The notes below the pieces were generated by a model. It was not told where the DNA came from. It saw only the letters and a program-made list of their open reading frames with translations, and searched no databases. This document shows, in pieces, positions 44,714-59,028 of a DNA stretch of 64,000 nt; position 1 is the stretch's first letter, and each line of letters begins with the position of its first letter. Source of the DNA: Megachile rotundata (Eukaryota; Arthropoda; Insecta; Hymenoptera; Megachilidae); NCBI RefSeq assembly GCF_050947335.1, contig NC_134997.1, positions 868,001 through 932,000 on the forward strand, read 5' to 3'. A program made the position numbers and the translations under genes.

Positions 44714-46480
44714 AATCATCATCACACAATCACAATCACACAATCACAATCACACAATCACAATCACACAATCACAATCACACAATCACGACCACACAAT
44801 CACGACCACACAATCACGATCACACAATCACGATCACACTATCACGATCACACAATCACGATCACACAATCACTATCACCCAATCACGATCACACAATCA
44901 CGATCACACAATCACGATCACACAATCACACAGTCACAATCCCACAATTACGATCACACAATCACGACCACACAGTCACAATCACACAATCGCGATCATA
45001 CAATCACGATCACACAATCACAATCACACAATCACGATCACACAACCACAACCACACAATCACACAGTCACAATCCCACAATCACGATCACACAATCACG
45101 ACCACACAGTCACGATCACACAATCGCAATCACACAATCACCATCACACAATCACGATCACAAAATCACGATCACAATCACGATCACACAATCACGATTA
45201 CACAATCACGATCACAGAATCCTAATCACACAATCAGGATCACACAATCACGATCACACAATCACGGTCACACAATCACGGTCACACAATCACGATCACA
45301 CAATCACGATCACACAATTACCATCACACAATCACGATCACAAAATCACGATCACAATCACGATCACACAATCACGATTACACAATCACGATCACAGAAT
45401 CCTAATCACACAATCAGGATCGCACATTCACGATCACACAATCACGGTCACACAATCACGGTCACACAATCACGATCACACAATCACGATCACACAATCA
45501 CACAATCACAATCACAATCACAATCACATTATCACAATCACACAATCACGATCACACAATCACGATCACACAATTACCATCACACAATCACGATCACAAA
45601 ATCACGATCACAATCACGATCACACAATCACGATTACACAATCACGATCACAGAATCCTAATCACACAATCAGGATCGCACATTCACGATCACACAATCA
45701 CGGTCACACAATCACGGTCACACAATCACGATCACACAATCACGATCACACAATCACACAATCACAATCACAATCACAATCACATTATCACAATCACACA
45801 ATCACGATCACACAATCACGATCAAACAATCACGACCACACAATCACGATCACACAATCACGATCACACAATCACGATCACACAATCACACAATCACAAT
45901 CACAATCACAATCACATAATCACAATCACACAATCACGATCAAACAATCACGATCACACAATCACGATCACACAATCACGATCACACAATCACGATCACA
46001 CAATCACGATCACACAATCACGATCACACAATAACGATCACACAATCACGATCACACAATCAGGATCACACAATCACGATCACACAATCACGATCACACA
46101 ATCACGATCACACAATAACGATCACACAATCACGATCACACAATCAGGATCACACAATCACGATCACACAATCACGATCACACAATCACGATCACACAAT
46201 CACGATCACACAATCACGATCACACAATCACGATCACACAATCACGATCACACAATCACGATCACACAATCACGATCACACAATCGCGATCACACAATCA
46301 CGACCACACAATCACACAGTCACGATCCCACAATCACGATCACACAATCACGATCACACAATCACGATCACACAATCACGATCACACAATCACGATCACA
46401 CAATCACGATCACACAATCACGATCACACAATCACGATCACACAATCACACAATCACAATCACAATCACAATCACATAAT
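44714..46480. repeat. 1.76-kb higher-order unit, copy 3
   Basis: AATCATCATC at 44,714 and AATCCTAATC at 45,218 and 45,398 (180 bp apart, as in the first two copies), with a third marker at 45,648. The extra 250-bp cycle carries the same GGATCGCACATTCACG variant as the cycle before it, so it is a recent local duplication. ACAATTACCATC appears at both 45,317 and 45,572. The right limit is approximate because the closing G-type runs are themselves repeated at 46.0-46.8 kb. Confidence 0.78.
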
Positions 46481-47709
46481 CACAATCACACAATCACGAT
46501 CAAACAATCACGATCACACAATCACGATCACACAATCACGATCACACAATCACGATCAAACAATCACGATCACACAATCACGATCACACAATCACGATCA
46601 CACAATCACGATCACACAATAACGATCACACAATCACGATCACACAATCAGGATCACACAATCACGATCACACAATCACGATCACACAATCACGATCACA
46701 CAATCACGATCACACAATCACGATCACACAATCACGATCACACAATCACGATCACACAATCACGATCACACAATCGCGATCACACAATCACGACCACACA
46801 ATCACACAGTCACAATCCCACAATCACGATCACACAATCACGATCACACAATCACGATCACACAATCACGATCACACAATCACGATCACACAATCACGAT
46901 CACACAATCACGATCACACAATCACCATCACACAATCACGATCACAAAATCACGATCACAATCACGATCACACAATCACGATCAAAGAATCCTAATCACA
47001 CAATCAGGATCACACAATCAGGATCACATAATCACGGTCACACAATCACGGTCACACAATCACGATCACACAATCACGATCACACAATCACCATCACACA
47101 ATCACGATCACAAAATCACGATCACAATCACGATCACACAATCACGATCAAAGAATCCTAATCACACAATCAGGATCACACAATCAGGATCACATAATCA
47201 CGGTCACACAATCACGGTCACACAATCACGATCACACAATCACGATCACACAATCACACAATCACAATCACAATCGCAATCACACAATCGCAATCACACA
47301 ATCGCAATCACACAATCGCAATCACACAATCGCAATCACACAATCGCAATCACACAATCGCAATCACACAATCGCAATCACACAATCGCAATCACACAAC
47401 CGCAATCACACAATCAAACAATCACACAATCCCACAATCACGATCGCACAATCACGATCGCACAATCACGATCGCACAATCACGATCCCACAATCACGAT
47501 CACACAATCACCATCACACAATCACGATCACAAAATCACGATCACAATCACGATCACACAATCACGATTACACATTCACGATTACACAATCACGATCGCA
47601 GAATCCTAATCACACAATCAGGATCGCACAATCACGATCACATAATCACGGTCACACAATCACGGTCACACAATCACGATCACACAATCACGATCACACA
47701 ATCACACAA
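46481..47709. repeat. Tandem right-type cycles and a C run
   Basis: G-type runs with ATAACGATC and CAGGATC, AATCCTAATC markers at 46,988, 47,154 and 47,602, and a C-type run at about 47,275-47,412. A short P stretch lies at 47,440-47,485. The first two markers are 166 bp apart with the same double CAGGATC, indicating a local tandem duplication. Confidence 0.8.
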
Positions 47710-48211
47710 TCAAAATCACAATCGCAATCACATAATCACAATCACACAATCACAATCACACAATCACGATCACACAATCACGATCACACAATCACGATCA
47801 AACAATCACGATCACACAATCACGATCACACAATCACGATCACACAATCACGAACGCACAATCACGATCGCACAATCACGATCGCACAATCACGATCGCA
47901 CAATCACGATCACACAATCACGATCACACAATCACCATCACACAATCACGATCACAAAATCACGATCACAATCACGATCACACAATCACGATTACACATT
48001 CACGATCACAGAATCCTAATCACACAATCAGGATCGCACAATCACGATCACATAATCACGGTCACACAATCACGGTCACACAATCACGATCACACAATCA
48101 CGATCACAATCACAATCACAATCACATATTCACAATCACACAATCACGATCACACAATCGCGATCACACAATCACGATCACACAATCACGATCGAACAAT
48201 CACGATCAAAC

Positions 48212-48407
48212 AATCACGATCGCACAATCACGAACGCACAATCACGATCGCACTATCACGATCGCACAATCACGATCGCACAATCACGATCGCACAATCA
48301 CGATCGCACAATCACGATCGCACAATCACGATCGCACAATCACGATCGCACAATCACGATCGCACAATCACGATCGCACAACCACGATCGCACAATCACG
48401 ATCGCAC
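48212..48407 (+). repeat. P-type run, 14 units
   Basis: Fourteen units with AATCACGAACGCAC second, CTATCAC shortly after and AACCAC two units before the end. The partner run at 55,809 has 11 units and lacks the AACGCAC unit. Confidence 0.91.
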
Positions 48408-48513
48408 AATCACGATCACACAATCACACAGTCACAATCCCACAATCACGATCACACAATCACGATCAAACAATCACGATCACACAATCACGATCACACA
48501 ATCACGATCACAC

Positions 48514-48723
48514 AATCACGAACGCACAATCACGATCGCACTATCACGATCGCACAATTACGATCGCACAATCACGATCGCACAATCACGATCGCACAAT
48601 CACGATCGCACAATCACGATCGCACAATCACGATCGCACAATCACGATCGCACAATCACGATCGCACAATCACGATCGCACAATCACGATCGCCCAACCA
48701 CGATCGCACAATCACGATCGCAC
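48514..48723 (+). repeat. P-type run, 15 units
   Basis: Fifteen units, opening AATCACGAACGCAC, with AATTACGATCGC third-fourth and GATCGCCCAACC near the end. The partner run at 56,069 has 14 units and keeps all three variants. Confidence 0.91.
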
Positions 48724-51518
48724 AATCACGATCACACAATCACACAGTCACAATCCCACAATCACGATCACACAATCACGACCACACAGTCACAATCACA
48801 CAATCGCAATCACAATCACACAATCACAGTCACACAATCACAATCGCACAACCACAACCACACAATCCCACAGTCACAATCCCACAATCACGATCACACA
48901 ATCACGACCACACAGTCACGATCACACAATCGCAATCACACAATCACAATCATACAACCACAATCACACAATCACAACCACACAATCACAATCACACAAT
49001 CACAATCACACAATCACAATCACACAATCACAATCACACAATCACAATCACACAATCACGATCCCACAATCACGATCACACAATCACGATCACACAATCA
49101 CCATCACACAATCACGATCACAAAATCACGATCACAATCACGATTACACAATCACGATCAAAGAATCCTAATCACACAATTAGGATCACACAATCACGAT
49201 CACATAATCGGTCACACAATCACGGTCACACAATCACGATCACACAATCACGATCACACAATCACGATCAAATAATCACACAATCACAATCACAATCACA
49301 ATCACATAATCACAATCACACAATCACAATCACACAATCACCATCAAACAATCACAATCACACAATCACAGTCACACAATCGCAATCACACAATCGCAAT
49401 CACACAATCGCAATCACACAATCGCAATCACACAATCGCAATCACACAATCGCAATCTCACAATCGCAATCACACAATCGCAATCACGATCGCACTATCA
49501 CGATCGCACAATCACGATCACACAATCACGATCACACAATCACGATCACACAATCACGACCACACAGTCACAATCACACAATCGCAATCACAATCCAACA
49601 ATCACAATCACACAATCACATTCACACAATCACAATCACACAACCACAACCACACAATCCCATAGTCAAAATCCCACAATCACGATCACACAATCACGAT
49701 CGCACAACCACGATCGCACAATCACGATCGCACAATCACGATCACACAATCACACAGTCACAATCCCACAATCACGATCACACAATCACGACCACACAGT
49801 CACAATCACACAATCGCAATCACAATCACACAATCACAGTCACACAATCACAATCGCACAACCACAACCACACAATCCCACAGTCACAATCCCACAATCA
49901 CGATCACACAATCACGACCACACAGTCACGATCACACAGTCGCAATCACACAATCACAATCATACAACCACAATCACGCAATCACAACCACACAATCACA
50001 ATCACACAATCACAATCACACAATCACAATCACACAATCACAATCACACAATCACAATCACACAATCACAATCACACAATCACAATCACACAATCACAAT
50101 CACACAATCATAATCACACAATCACGATCACACAATCACGATCCCACAGTCACGATCCCACAATCACGATCACACAATCACGATCACACAATCACGACCA
50201 CACAATCACAATCACACAATCACAATCACACAATCACGATCACACAATCACGACCACACAATCACGACCACACAATCACGACCACACAATCACGATCACA
50301 CAATCACGATCACACTATCACGATCACACAATCACGATCACACAATCACGATCACACAATCACGATCACCCAATCACGATCACACCATCACGATCACACA
50401 ATCACGATCACACAATCACACAGTCACAATCCCACAATCACGATCACACAATCACGACCACACAGTCACAATCACACAATCACGATCATACAATCACGAT
50501 CACACAATCACAATCACACAATCACGATCACACAACCACAACCACACAATCACACAGTCACAATCCCGCAATCACGATCACACAATCACGACCACACAGT
50601 CACGATCACACAATCGCAATCACACCATCACAATCACACAACCACAATCACACAATCACAACCACACAATCACAATCACACAATCACAATCACACAATCA
50701 CAATCACACAATCACGATCACACAATCACGATCACAAAATCACCATCACACAATCACGATCACAAAATCACGATCACAATCACGCTCACACAGTCACGAT
50801 TACACAATCACGATCACAGAATCCTAATCACACAATCAGGATCACACAATCACGATCACAAAATCACGGTCACACAATCACGGTCACACAATCACGATCA
50901 CACAATCACGATCACACAATCACACAATCACAATCACAATCACAATCACATAATCACAATCACTCAATTGCGATCGCACAATCGCGATCGCACAATCACA
51001 CAGTCACAATCCCACAATCACGATCACACAATCACGACCACACAGTCACGATCACACAATCGCAATCACACAATCACAATCACACAACCACAATCGCACA
51101 ATCACAACCACACAATCACAATCACACAATCACGATCACACAATAACGATCACACAATCACACAATCACAATCACATAATCACAATCACACAATCACAAT
51201 CACACAATCACAATCACACAATCACAATCAAACAATCACGATCACACAATCACGATCACACAATCACGATCACACAATCACGATCACACAATCACGATCA
51301 CACAATCACACAATCACAATCACAATCACCCATAACAATCACACAATCACAATCAAACAATCACAATCAAACAATCACGATCACACAATCACGATCACAC
51401 AATCACGATCACACAATCACGATCACACAATCACGATCACACAATCACGATCACACAATCACGATCACACAATCACGATCACACAATCACGATCACACAA
51501 TCGCGATCACACAATCGC

Positions 51519-52544
51519 GATCACACAATCACGACCACACAATCACACAGTCACAATCCCACAATCACGATCACACAATCACGACCACACAGTCGCAATC
51601 ACACAATCGCAATCACAATCCCACAATCACAATCACACAATCACAGTCACACAATCACAATCACACAACCACAACCACACAATCACACAGTCAAAATCCC
51701 ACAATCACGATCACACTATCACGACCACACAGTCACGATCACACAATCACGATCACACTATCACGATCACACTATCGCGATCACACAATCACAGTCACAC
51801 AATCGCAATCACACAGTCACACAATCACAATCACAATCACAATCACAATCACACAATCACAGTCACGATCACACAATCACAATCACACAATCACCATCCC
51901 ACAATCACAATCACACAATCACAGTCACACAATCACAATCACGGTCACCCAATCACGGTCACACGATCACAATCACACGATCACAATCACACGATCACAA
52001 TCACACAATCACAATCACACAATCACAATCACACAATCACAATCACACAATCAAACAATCGCGATCAAACAATCGCGATCGCACAATCGCGATCGCACAA
52101 TCGCGATCGCACAAACGCGATCGCACAATCGCGATCGCACAATCGCGATCGCACAATCACGATCAAACAATCACGATCACAGAATCACGATCACAGAATC
52201 ACCATCACACAATCACGATCAAACAATCACGATCACACAATCACGACCACACAATCACGATCACACAATCACGATCACACAATCACGATCACACAATCAC
52301 GATCACACAATCACGATCACACAATCACGATCACACAATCACGATCACACAATCACGATCACACAATCACGATCACACAATCACGATCACACAATCACGA
52401 CCACACAATCACACAGTCACGATCCCACAATCACGATCACACAATCACGACCACACAGTCACAATCACACAGTCACAATCACACAATCACCATCACACAA
52501 TCACGATCACACAATCACGATCACACAATCACGATCACACAATC
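51519..52544. repeat. 1.03-kb module duplicated at 60.2 kb
   Basis: Matches 60,195-61,220 at offset 8,676 (CAGTCGCAATC at 51,590 and 60,266; ACAAACGCGATC at 52,111 and 60,787). Contains left-type AACCACAACC and CTATCGCG elements, then CACGGTCACCC, a short A run and a six-unit S run. It breaks at AATCAACATC in the second copy. Confidence 0.82.
52071..52154 (+). repeat. S-type run, 6 units
   Basis: Six AATCGCGATCGCAC units with AAACGCGATCGCAC as the fourth. In the paired run at 60,761 the AAACGC unit is third of six, so single units have been gained and lost on opposite sides of it. Confidence 0.92.
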
Positions 52545-52854
52545 ACGATCACACAATCACCATCACACAATCACGATCACAAAATCACGATCACAATCAC
52601 GATTACACAATCACGATCAAAGAATCCTAATCACACAATCACGATCACATAATCGGTCACACAATCACGGTCACACATTCACGATCACACAATCACGATC
52701 ACACAATCACGATCACATAATCACATAATCACACAATCACAATCACAATCACAATCACATAATCACAATCACATAATCACAATCACACAATCACAATCAC
52801 ACAATCACCATCAAACAATCACAATCACACAATCACAGTCACACAATCGCAATC

Positions 52855-53080
52855 ACACAATCGCAATCACACAATCGCAATCACACAATCGCAATCACAC
52901 AATCGCAATCACACAATCGCAATCACACAATCGCAATCACACAATCGCAATCACACAATCGCAATCACACAATCGCAATCACACAATCGCAATCACACAA
53001 TTGCAATCACACAATCGCAATCACACAATCGCAATCACACAATCGCAATCTCACAATCGCAATCACACAATCGCAATCAC
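52855..53080 (+). repeat. C-type run of about 16 units
   Basis: AATCGCAATCACAC with one AATTGC (CpG to TpG) near 53,000 and the terminal AATCTCAC. Exits through CACGATCGCACTATCACG. Confidence 0.9.
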
Positions 53081-54160
53081 GATCGCACTATCACGATCGC
53101 ACAATCACGATCACACAATCACGATCACACAATCACGATCACACATTCACAATCCACAGTCACACAATCACAATCACAATCACAATCACAATCACACAAT
53201 CACAGTCACACAATCACAATCCCACAATCACAATCACACAATCACAGTCACACAATCACAATCACACAATCCCACAATCACGATCACCCAATCACGGTCA
53301 CCCGATCACGATCACACGATCACAATCACACGATCACAATGACACGATCACAATCACACAATCACAATCGCACAATCACAATCACACAATCACAATCACA
53401 CAATCACACAATCACAGTCGCACAATCGCAATCACACAATCGCAGTCACACAATCGCAATCACACAATCGCAATCACACAATCGCATTCACACAATCGCA
53501 ATCACACAAGCGCAATCACACAATCGCAATCACACAATCGCAATCACACAATCGCAATCACACAATCGCAATCACACAATCGCAATCACACAATCGCAAT
53601 CACACAATCGCAATCGCACAACCGCAATCACACAATCAAACAATCACACAATCCCACAATCACGATCGCACAATCACGATCGCACAATCACGATCGCACA
53701 ATCACGATCACAAAATCACGATCACAATCACGATTACACAATCACGATCACACAATCACGACCACACAGTCACAATCACACAGTCACAATCACACAATCA
53801 CCATCACACAATCACGATCACACAATCACGATCACACAATCACGATCACACAATCACGATCACACAATCACCATCACACAATCACGATCACAAAATCACG
53901 ATCACAATCACGATTACACAATCACGATCAAAGAATCCTAATCACACAATCAGGATCACATAATCACGATCACATAATCGGTCACACAATCACGGTCACA
54001 CAATCACGATCACACAATCACGATCATCAATCACGATCACATAATCACATAATCACACAATCACAATCACAATCACAATCACAATCACATAATCACAATC
54101 ACACAATCACAATCACACAATCACCATCAAACAATCACAATCACACAATCACAGTCACAC

Positions 54161-54368
54161 AATCGCAATCACACAATCGCAATCACACAATCGCAATCAC
54201 ACAATCGCAATCACACAATCGCAATCACACAATCGCAATCACACAATCGCAATCACTCAATCGCAATCACACAATCGCAATCACATAATCGCAATCACAC
54301 AATCGCAATCACACAATCGCAATCACACAATCGCAATCTCACAATCGCAATCACACAATCGCAATCAC
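54161..54368 (+). repeat. C-type run of about 15 units
   Basis: AATCGCAATCACAC with ACTCAATCGC and ACATAATCGC variants and AATCTCAC near the end. Same CAGTCACAC entry and CACGATCGCACTATC exit as the 36.0-kb run. Confidence 0.9.
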
Positions 54369-55808
54369 GATCGCACTATCACGATCGCACAATCACGATC
54401 TCACAATCACGATCACACAATCACGATCACACAATCACAATCACACAGTCACACAATCACAATCACAATCACAACCACAATCACACAATCACAGTCACGA
54501 TCACACAATCACACAATCACAATCCCACAATCACAATCACACAATCACAGTCACACAATCACAATCACACAATCGCACAGTCACAATCCCACAATCACGA
54601 TCACACAATCACGACCACACAGTCACAATCACACAATCGCAATCACAATCCCACAATCACAATCACACAATCACATTCACACAATCAGAATCACACAACC
54701 ACAACCACACAATCCCATAGTCACAATCCCACAATCACGATCACACAATCACGACCACACAGTCACGATCACACAATCGCAATCACACAATCACAATCAC
54801 ACAACCACAATCACGCAATCACAACCACACAATCACAATCACACAATCACAATCACACAATCACGATCACACAATCACGATCACACAATCACCATCACAC
54901 AATCACCATCACACAATCACGATCACAAAATCACGATCACAATCACGATCACACAATCACGATCAAAGAATCCTAATCACACAATCAGGATCACACAATC
55001 AGGATCACATAATCACGGTCACACAATCACGGTCACACAATCACGATCACACAATCACGATCACACAATCACACAATCACAATCACAATCACAATCACAC
55101 AATCACAATCACACAATCGCAATCACACAATCACACAATCACAGTCACACAATCGCAATCACACAATCGCAATCACACAATCGCAATCACACAATCGCAA
55201 TCACACAATCGCAATCACATAATCGCAATCACACAATCGCAATCACACAATCGCAATCACACAATCGCAATCTCACAATCGCAATCACACAATCGCAATC
55301 ACACAATCGCAATCACACAATCAAAATCACAATCGCAATCACATAATCACAATCACACAATCACAATCACACAATCACGATCACACAATCACGATCACAC
55401 AATCACGATCAAACAATCACGATCACACAATCACGATCACACAATCACGATCACACAATCACGAACGCACAATCACGATCGCACAATCACGATCGCACAA
55501 TCACGATCGCACAATCACGATCACACAATCACGATCACACAATCACCATCACACAATCACGATCACAAAATCACGATCACAATCACGATCACACAATCAC
55601 GATTACACATTCACGATCACAGAATCCTAATCACACAATCAGGATCGCACAATCACGATCACATAATCACGGTCACACAATCACGGTCACACAATCACGA
55701 TCACACAATCACGATCACAATCACAATCACAATCACATATTCACAATCACACAATCACGATCACACAATCACGATCACACAATCACGATCACACAATCAC
55801 GATCGAAC

Positions 55809-55962
55809 AATCACGATCGCACTATCACGATCGCACAATCACGATCGCACAATCACGATCGCACAATCACGATCGCACAATCACGATCGCACAATCACGA
55901 TCGCACAATCACGATCGCACAATCACGATCGCACAACCACGATCGCACAATCACGATCGCAC
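55809..55962 (+). repeat. P-type run, 11 units
   Basis: Eleven AATCACGATCGCAC units beginning next to GATCGAAC. Forty-two bp (three units) shorter than its partner at 48,212. Confidence 0.91.
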
Positions 55963-56068
55963 AATCACGATCACACAATCACACAGTCACAATCCCACAA
56001 TCACGATCACACAATCACGATCAAACAATCACGATCACACAATCACGATCACACAATCACGATCACAC

Positions 56069-56264
56069 AATCACGAACGCACAATCACGATCGCACTATC
56101 ACGATCGCACAATTACGATCGCACAATCACGATCGCACAATCACGATCGCACAATCACGATCGCACAATCACGATCGCACAATCACGATCGCACAATCAC
56201 GATCGCACAATCACGATCGCACAATCACGATCGCCCAACCACGATCGCACAATCACGATCGCAC
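56069..56264 (+). repeat. P-type run, 14 units
   Basis: Fourteen units opening AATCACGAACGCAC with the AATTACG and GATCGCCCAACC variants of its partner at 48,514, which has 15. Confidence 0.91.
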
Positions 56265-59028
56265 AATCACGATCACACAATCACACAGTCACAATCCCAC
56301 AATCACGATCACACAATCACGACCACACAGTCACAATCACACAATCGCAATCACAATCACACAATCACAGTCACACAATCACAATCGCACAACCACAACC
56401 ACACAATCCCACAGTCACAATCCCACAATCACGATCACACAATCACGACCACACAGTCACGATCACACAATCGCAATCACACAATCACAATCATACAACC
56501 ACAATCACACAATCACAACCACACAATCACAATCACACAATCACAATCACACAATCACAATCACACAATCACAATCACACAATCACAATCACACAATCAC
56601 GATCCCACAATCACGATCACACAATCACGATCACACAATCACCATCACACAATCACGATCACAAAATCACGATCACAATCACGATTACACAATCACGATC
56701 AAAGAATCCTAATCACACAATTAGGATCACACAATCACGATCACATAATCGGTCACACAATCACGGTCACACAATCACGATCACACAATCACGATCACAC
56801 AATCACGATCAAATAATCACACAATCACAATCACAATCACAATCACATAATCACAATCACACAATCACAATCACACAATCACAATCACACAATCACCATC
56901 AAACAATCACAATCACACAATCACAGTCACACAATCGCAATCACACAATCGCAATCACACAATCGCAATCACACAATCGCAATCACACAATCGCAATCAC
57001 ACAATCGCAATCTCACAATCGCAATCACACAATCGCAATCACGATCGCACTATCACGATCGCACAATCACGATCACACAATCACGATCACACAATCACGA
57101 TCACACAATCACGATCACACAATCACGACCACACAGTCACAATCACACAATCGCAATCACAATCCAACAATCACAATCACACAATCACATTCACACAATC
57201 ACAATCACACAACCACAACCACACAATCCCATAGTCAAAATCCCACAATCACGATCACACAATCACGATCGCACAACCACGATCGCACAATCACGATCGC
57301 ACAATCACGATCACACAATCACACAGTCACAATCCCACAATCACGATCACACAATCACGACCACACAGTCACAATCACACAATCGCAATCACAATCACAC
57401 AATCACAGTCACACAATCACAATCGCACAACCACAACCACACAATCCCACAGTCACAATCCCACAATCACGATCACACAATCACGACCACACAGTCACGA
57501 TCACAGAATCGCAATCACACAATCACAATCATACAACCACAATCACGCAATCACAACCACACAATCACAATCACACAATCACAATCACACAATCACAATC
57601 ACACAATCACAATCACACAATCACAATCACACAATCACAATCACACAATCACAGTCACACAATCACAATCACACAATCACAATCACACAATCACGATCCC
57701 ACAGTCACGATCCCACAATCACGATCACACAATCACGATCACACAATCACGACCACACAATCACAATCACACAATCACAATCACACAATCACGATCACAC
57801 AATCACGACCACACAATCACGACCACACAATCACGACCACACAATCACGATCACACAATCACGATCACACTATCACGATCACACAATCACGATCACACAA
57901 TCACGATCACACAATCACGATCACCCAATCACGATCACACCATCACGATCACACAATCACGATCACACAATCACACAGTCACAATCCCACAATCACGATC
58001 ACACAATCACGACCACACAGTCACAATCACACAATCACGATCATACAATCACGATCACACAATCACAATCACACAATCACGATCACACAACCACAACCAC
58101 ACAATCACACAGTCACAATCCCGCAATCACGATCACACAATCACGACCACACAGTCACGATCACACAATCGCAATCACACCATCACAATCACACAACCAC
58201 AATCACACAATCACAACCACACAATCACAATCACACAATCACAATCACACAATCACAATCACACAATCACGATCACACAATCACGATCACAAAATCACCA
58301 TCACACAATCACGATCACAAAATCACGATCACAATCACGCTCACACAGTCACGATTACACAATCACGATCACAGAATCCTAATCACACAATCAGGATCAC
58401 ACAATCACGATCACAAAATCACGGTCACACAATCACGGTCACACAATCACGATCACACAATCACGATCACACAATCACACAATCACAATCACAATCACAA
58501 TCACAATCACATAATCACAATCACTCAATTGCGATCGCACAATCGCGATCGCACAATCACACAGTCACAATCCCACAATCACGATCACACAATCACGACC
58601 ACACAGTCACGATCACACAATCGCAATCACACAATCACAATCACACAACCACAATCGCACAATCACAACCACACAATCACAATCACACAATCACGATCAC
58701 ACAATAACGATCACACAATCACACAATCACAATCACATAATCACAATCACACAATCACAATCACACAATCACAATCACACAATCACAATCAAACAATCAC
58801 GATCACACAATCACGATCACACAATCACGATCACACAATCACGATCACACAATCACGATCACACAATCACACAATCACAATCACAATCACCCATAACAAT
58901 CACACAATCACAATCAAACAATCACAATCAAACAATCACGATCACACAATCACGATCACACAATCACGATCACACAATCACGATCACACAATCACGATCA
59001 CACAATCACGATCACACAATCACGATCA

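Larger units (their letters stand above)
47710..51467. repeat. 3.76-kb block, copy A
   Basis: Matches 55,321-59,028. The offset is 7,611 at AATCAAAATCAC (47,710), 7,569 after the first P run, 7,555 at CACAATTACG (48,556) and 7,561 at CATAACAATC (51,331). Changes are -42, -14 and +6 bp, all repeat quanta. Shared rare variants include AATTAGGATC (49,180 and 56,721), AATCCAACAATC, CCCATAGTCAAAATC, CACGCTCACAC and TCAATTGCGATCGC. The block contains two P runs, a C run and three marker modules. The sequence that follows copy A differs from that following copy B. Confidence 0.9.
51468..55320. repeat. Mosaic between the two 3.76-kb blocks
   Basis: Includes a module (51,519-52,544) that recurs at 60,195-61,220, with an S run. 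Two long C-type zones lie at 52,855-53,080 and 53,420-53,635, and a third at 54,161-54,368. AATCCTAATC markers are at 52,623 (without CAGGATC), 53,934 and 54,969. One-base losses occur at about 53,154 (AATCCACAGTC) and 54,025 (GATCATCAATC). No gene is seen. Confidence 0.8.
55321..59028. repeat. 3.76-kb block, copy B
   Basis: Partner of 47,710-51,467. It is three P units and then one further P unit shorter, and one hexamer longer before TCAATTGCGATCGC at 58,525. The match ends where CACACGATCACG replaces CACACAATCACG at about 59,029. After this the sequence follows the module at 34.2 kb (ACAAACACACAGTC at 59,087 and 34,232), so copy B is spliced to a different neighbour. Confidence 0.9.

Noticed and set aside
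24980..56264. GATC-rich stretches as bacterial replication-origin or mismatch-repair signals
   Set aside because: GATC comes from a uniform satellite variant without DnaA boxes, an AT-rich unwinding region or neighbouring genes.
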